From: Peribolospora baueri
Taxonomy: Eukaryota; Basidiomycota; Peribolosporomycetes; Peribolosporales; Peribolosporaceae
DNA length: 20,752 nt
Direction: 5' to 3'
NCBI GenBank assembly: GCA_029717555.1
Contig: JAMDHS010000159.1
Coordinates: 1-20,752, forward strand
The notes below the pieces were generated by a model. The model was not told where the DNA came from. It saw nothing but the letters and a program-made list of their open reading frames with translations, and ran no database searches. The position numbers were made by a program, and so were the translations under genes. Positions 18,969 through 20,752 of the stretch are shown here, piece after piece. How positions within the stretch are numbered: the first letter of the stretch is position 1; every line of letters starts with the position of its first letter.

Positions 18969-20752
18969 ATGTCGTCCTCGAGCACCTTCAAGCCTCAGAC
19001 GTTCGTCTACCACACCATCCTCCCTCAGGGCCTCGCCCTCGAGGCAGACGTCTATCTCCCCGATGGCGAAGCCCCAGCAGACGGCTTCCCCGTCTGGTTT
19101 CTCATTCATGGCGGAGGGTGAGTCGAAAAAAAAAACCCGCCGACCAGCGAGCGATGATTTCCGAGTGAGCGATGGTGGCAACGCAAGGCCTGGCTTGGTC
19201 GTTTATCCTCTTTCGTCTCCCATCGTGTCCTCCTTCGCTGTTCTTCACCCCTCAAGAGTGAGTTCAAGTCGGCGCTTTTTCTCTGTATAGCCTCTATGTC
19301 CCCCAGCAGTCGCTCACCTACTCCTCGTCGCCCTTACACAGTTCGCTCTCGGCGACCGCGCAGGCCTCCCCGCGCACGAGCTCGACGAGGCCGTACACCG
19401 CCGTCGCTGGGCAGTCGTCAGCATGGACTACCCCCTCTGCCCCGCTGGTGAGCCCCATCCATCTCGCCCGCCGCGACCCCATCGCCGCGCGGTCGCTGAT
19501 GCCCTTGCGCTTCCTCTCCGTCGACGATGCACGCAACAGCCAAGATTGCAGACCAGCTCGACAGCATAAAGGCCTGCCACCGCTGGGTGCACGAAAAGCT
19601 GCCGTCGCTGCTCAGCAAGAGGATCAACCCGAACGAGCTTGTCGTCTGCGGATGGTCAGTTCTATTCGATTCTGTCGATTTCAGTTGTCCCACTTGGGCT
19701 CACTGACCGACAACGACCCGACTTTCCATCATCCTGTTGCCAGGTCCGCTTCAGGCTACTACGCCCTCGCCTCCGGCTTTGCCTTTGAGCCCAAGCCCAA
19801 AGCCATCATGGCTTTTTACCCTTCGACGCGCTTCGATGACTGGATGGTCCGCAGGTTTACCTCCATGCAGCTTACCGGTGCGTCCCGTCTTGCGCATCCT
19901 CAGTTGTCATTGCGTCTGCATTCTGGCGAGCTTGGGTGCTTTTTTTTTGTTTCGCATTGACTTACCGTCCCTATCATCTCTCCGACACGTAGCCTTTGCG
20001 CCTTGGCCGAAGGTGAGCTGGCGTGCGCGAGAGACGACGACGACGACGACGACCATTTGGCTCTTTGCACTCACCCCGTTCATCCATGCCCCCCTCTCGC
20101 TCAGTGGGACGACAAAGTGGCAGACCAAGTGCTCCATTCAACCAAGGTGATCGCCTCGACGCCCTTCAGCGACCTCCTTCCCCGATCCCCCGCCGCGCCT
20201 CCTCGTCACCCACAGTGCGACTTTGTCTGGCGCCACTCCATCCAGGGTGACATCTTCATTCACTGCTTCGGCTTTGATCCTAGCCTGCCGGAGAATAGGG
20301 ACAGGCACGCAGAGACGTGCGCCTTGTTCCACGTCGGGCCTGACTTTCCTCCCACGTACTTGGTCGGAGGTGAGCCCAGGCCTGTCCCAATCCCGAGCCC
20401 GAGGCGACTTGTCTTTCATACCCCTCCAATTTTGTCCTTCTCCTCCTCCTTCTCCCCGTCTTGTCCTGGCGCGCGATCAACGACACGACACAACCAGGCA
20501 CGATGGACGATGTCTGCCCCATATTCCAGGCCACCGAGTTTGCAAGTCTGCTCAAAGAGAATGGCGTGCCGCACGAGCTCAACGTCCTCGAAGGCCAGGG
20601 CCACGTCTTTGAGTGAGTGTCGTCCCATCTCGAGCGACGGCCGGTCGGTACCGTGACGATGAGCTTTCCTCCTCACCTCTTTTGTCCGTCCCACGTGCTT
20701 CATCATGCAGTGCCTCACCGAGCTCCTCTCATCGTACACGACCAGCAAGTTG
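18969..20752 (+). CDS. Alpha/beta-hydrolase (HSL-like esterase/lipase fold), 3' end cut by window
   Basis: A serine hydrolase of unknown substrate. Exons supported by splice sites and conservation: 18969-19117, 19342-19447, 19540-19654, 19744-19877, 19993-20012, 20105-20369, 20498-20612 and 20711 to the window edge. The oxyanion motif HGGG is at 47-50, the nucleophile elbow is GWSASG (Ser125 likely), the acid is probably Asp in GTMDD, and the catalytic His is in GHVF. The blocks AVVSMDYPLCP and DFPPTYLVG are typical of the fold. Introns 1 and 7 have good GT-AG borders, but each leaves the frame one base short: exon 1 ends in phase 2 while the next exon reads from phase 0, and the same holds for the last junction. 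A one-base exon at 19257 could solve the first. A sequence error, unusual splicing, or an inactive copy are alternatives. The stop codon lies beyond the window. The donor after exon 3 (the first exon after 19342 being exon 2) is GTCAGT. Confidence 0.85.

Noticed and set aside
19183-19257. A 70-base exon (19188-19257) as the missing piece of the hydrolase
   Set aside because: The length would restore phase, but it inserts about 23 unconserved residues between HGGG and the following conserved block.

Overview
This is a GC-rich, intron-dense nuclear segment of a fungus, most likely a basidiomycete. The reasons are gene density (seven protein genes and one tRNA in 20.7 kb), about 50 short introns of roughly 53-164 bases with CTGAC-like branch points, several exons under 30 bases, and protein sequences of fungal type. 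I cannot name the species. No virus-like element, transposon, CRISPR array or secondary-metabolite cluster was recognised.

Layout: an intron-containing tRNA-Arg(ACG) at 6-106; a KAR5/THT1-like karyogamy gene on the minus strand (361-2836, 12 exons); MAD2, the spindle-checkpoint HORMA protein, on the minus strand (3122-4174, 5 exons); divergently from it the exosome-cofactor RNA helicase MTR4 on the plus strand (4461-8712, 11 exons); a convergent gap with a perfect 22-bp hairpin; glyoxalase II on the minus strand (9321-10642, 5 exons), which gains a mitochondrial presequence through an upstream exon; divergently from it glutamate decarboxylase on the plus strand (11432-14147, 11 exons); a small-subunit catalase on the plus strand (14844-16894, 6 exons); a 2-kb gene-poor stretch rich in simple repeats (16895-18968); and the 5' part of an alpha/beta-hydrolase gene running off the right edge (18969 to the end).

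The left half is nuclear housekeeping: nuclear fusion, spindle checkpoint, and nuclear RNA surveillance. The right half is metabolic and stress-related: methylglyoxal detoxification, GABA production and hydrogen peroxide removal. This is a neighbourhood, not a demonstrated pathway. Exon models were built by hand from splice consensus, reading phase and family conservation. All junctions are phase-consistent except two in the last gene.

I found no wholly new system. The best leads are a splice- and scanning-dependent choice between mitochondrial and cytosolic glyoxalase II, an array of branch-point-like pentamers inside a glutamate decarboxylase intron, two introns in the last gene whose canonical borders miss the frame by one base, and a perfect hairpin between MTR4 and glyoxalase II.
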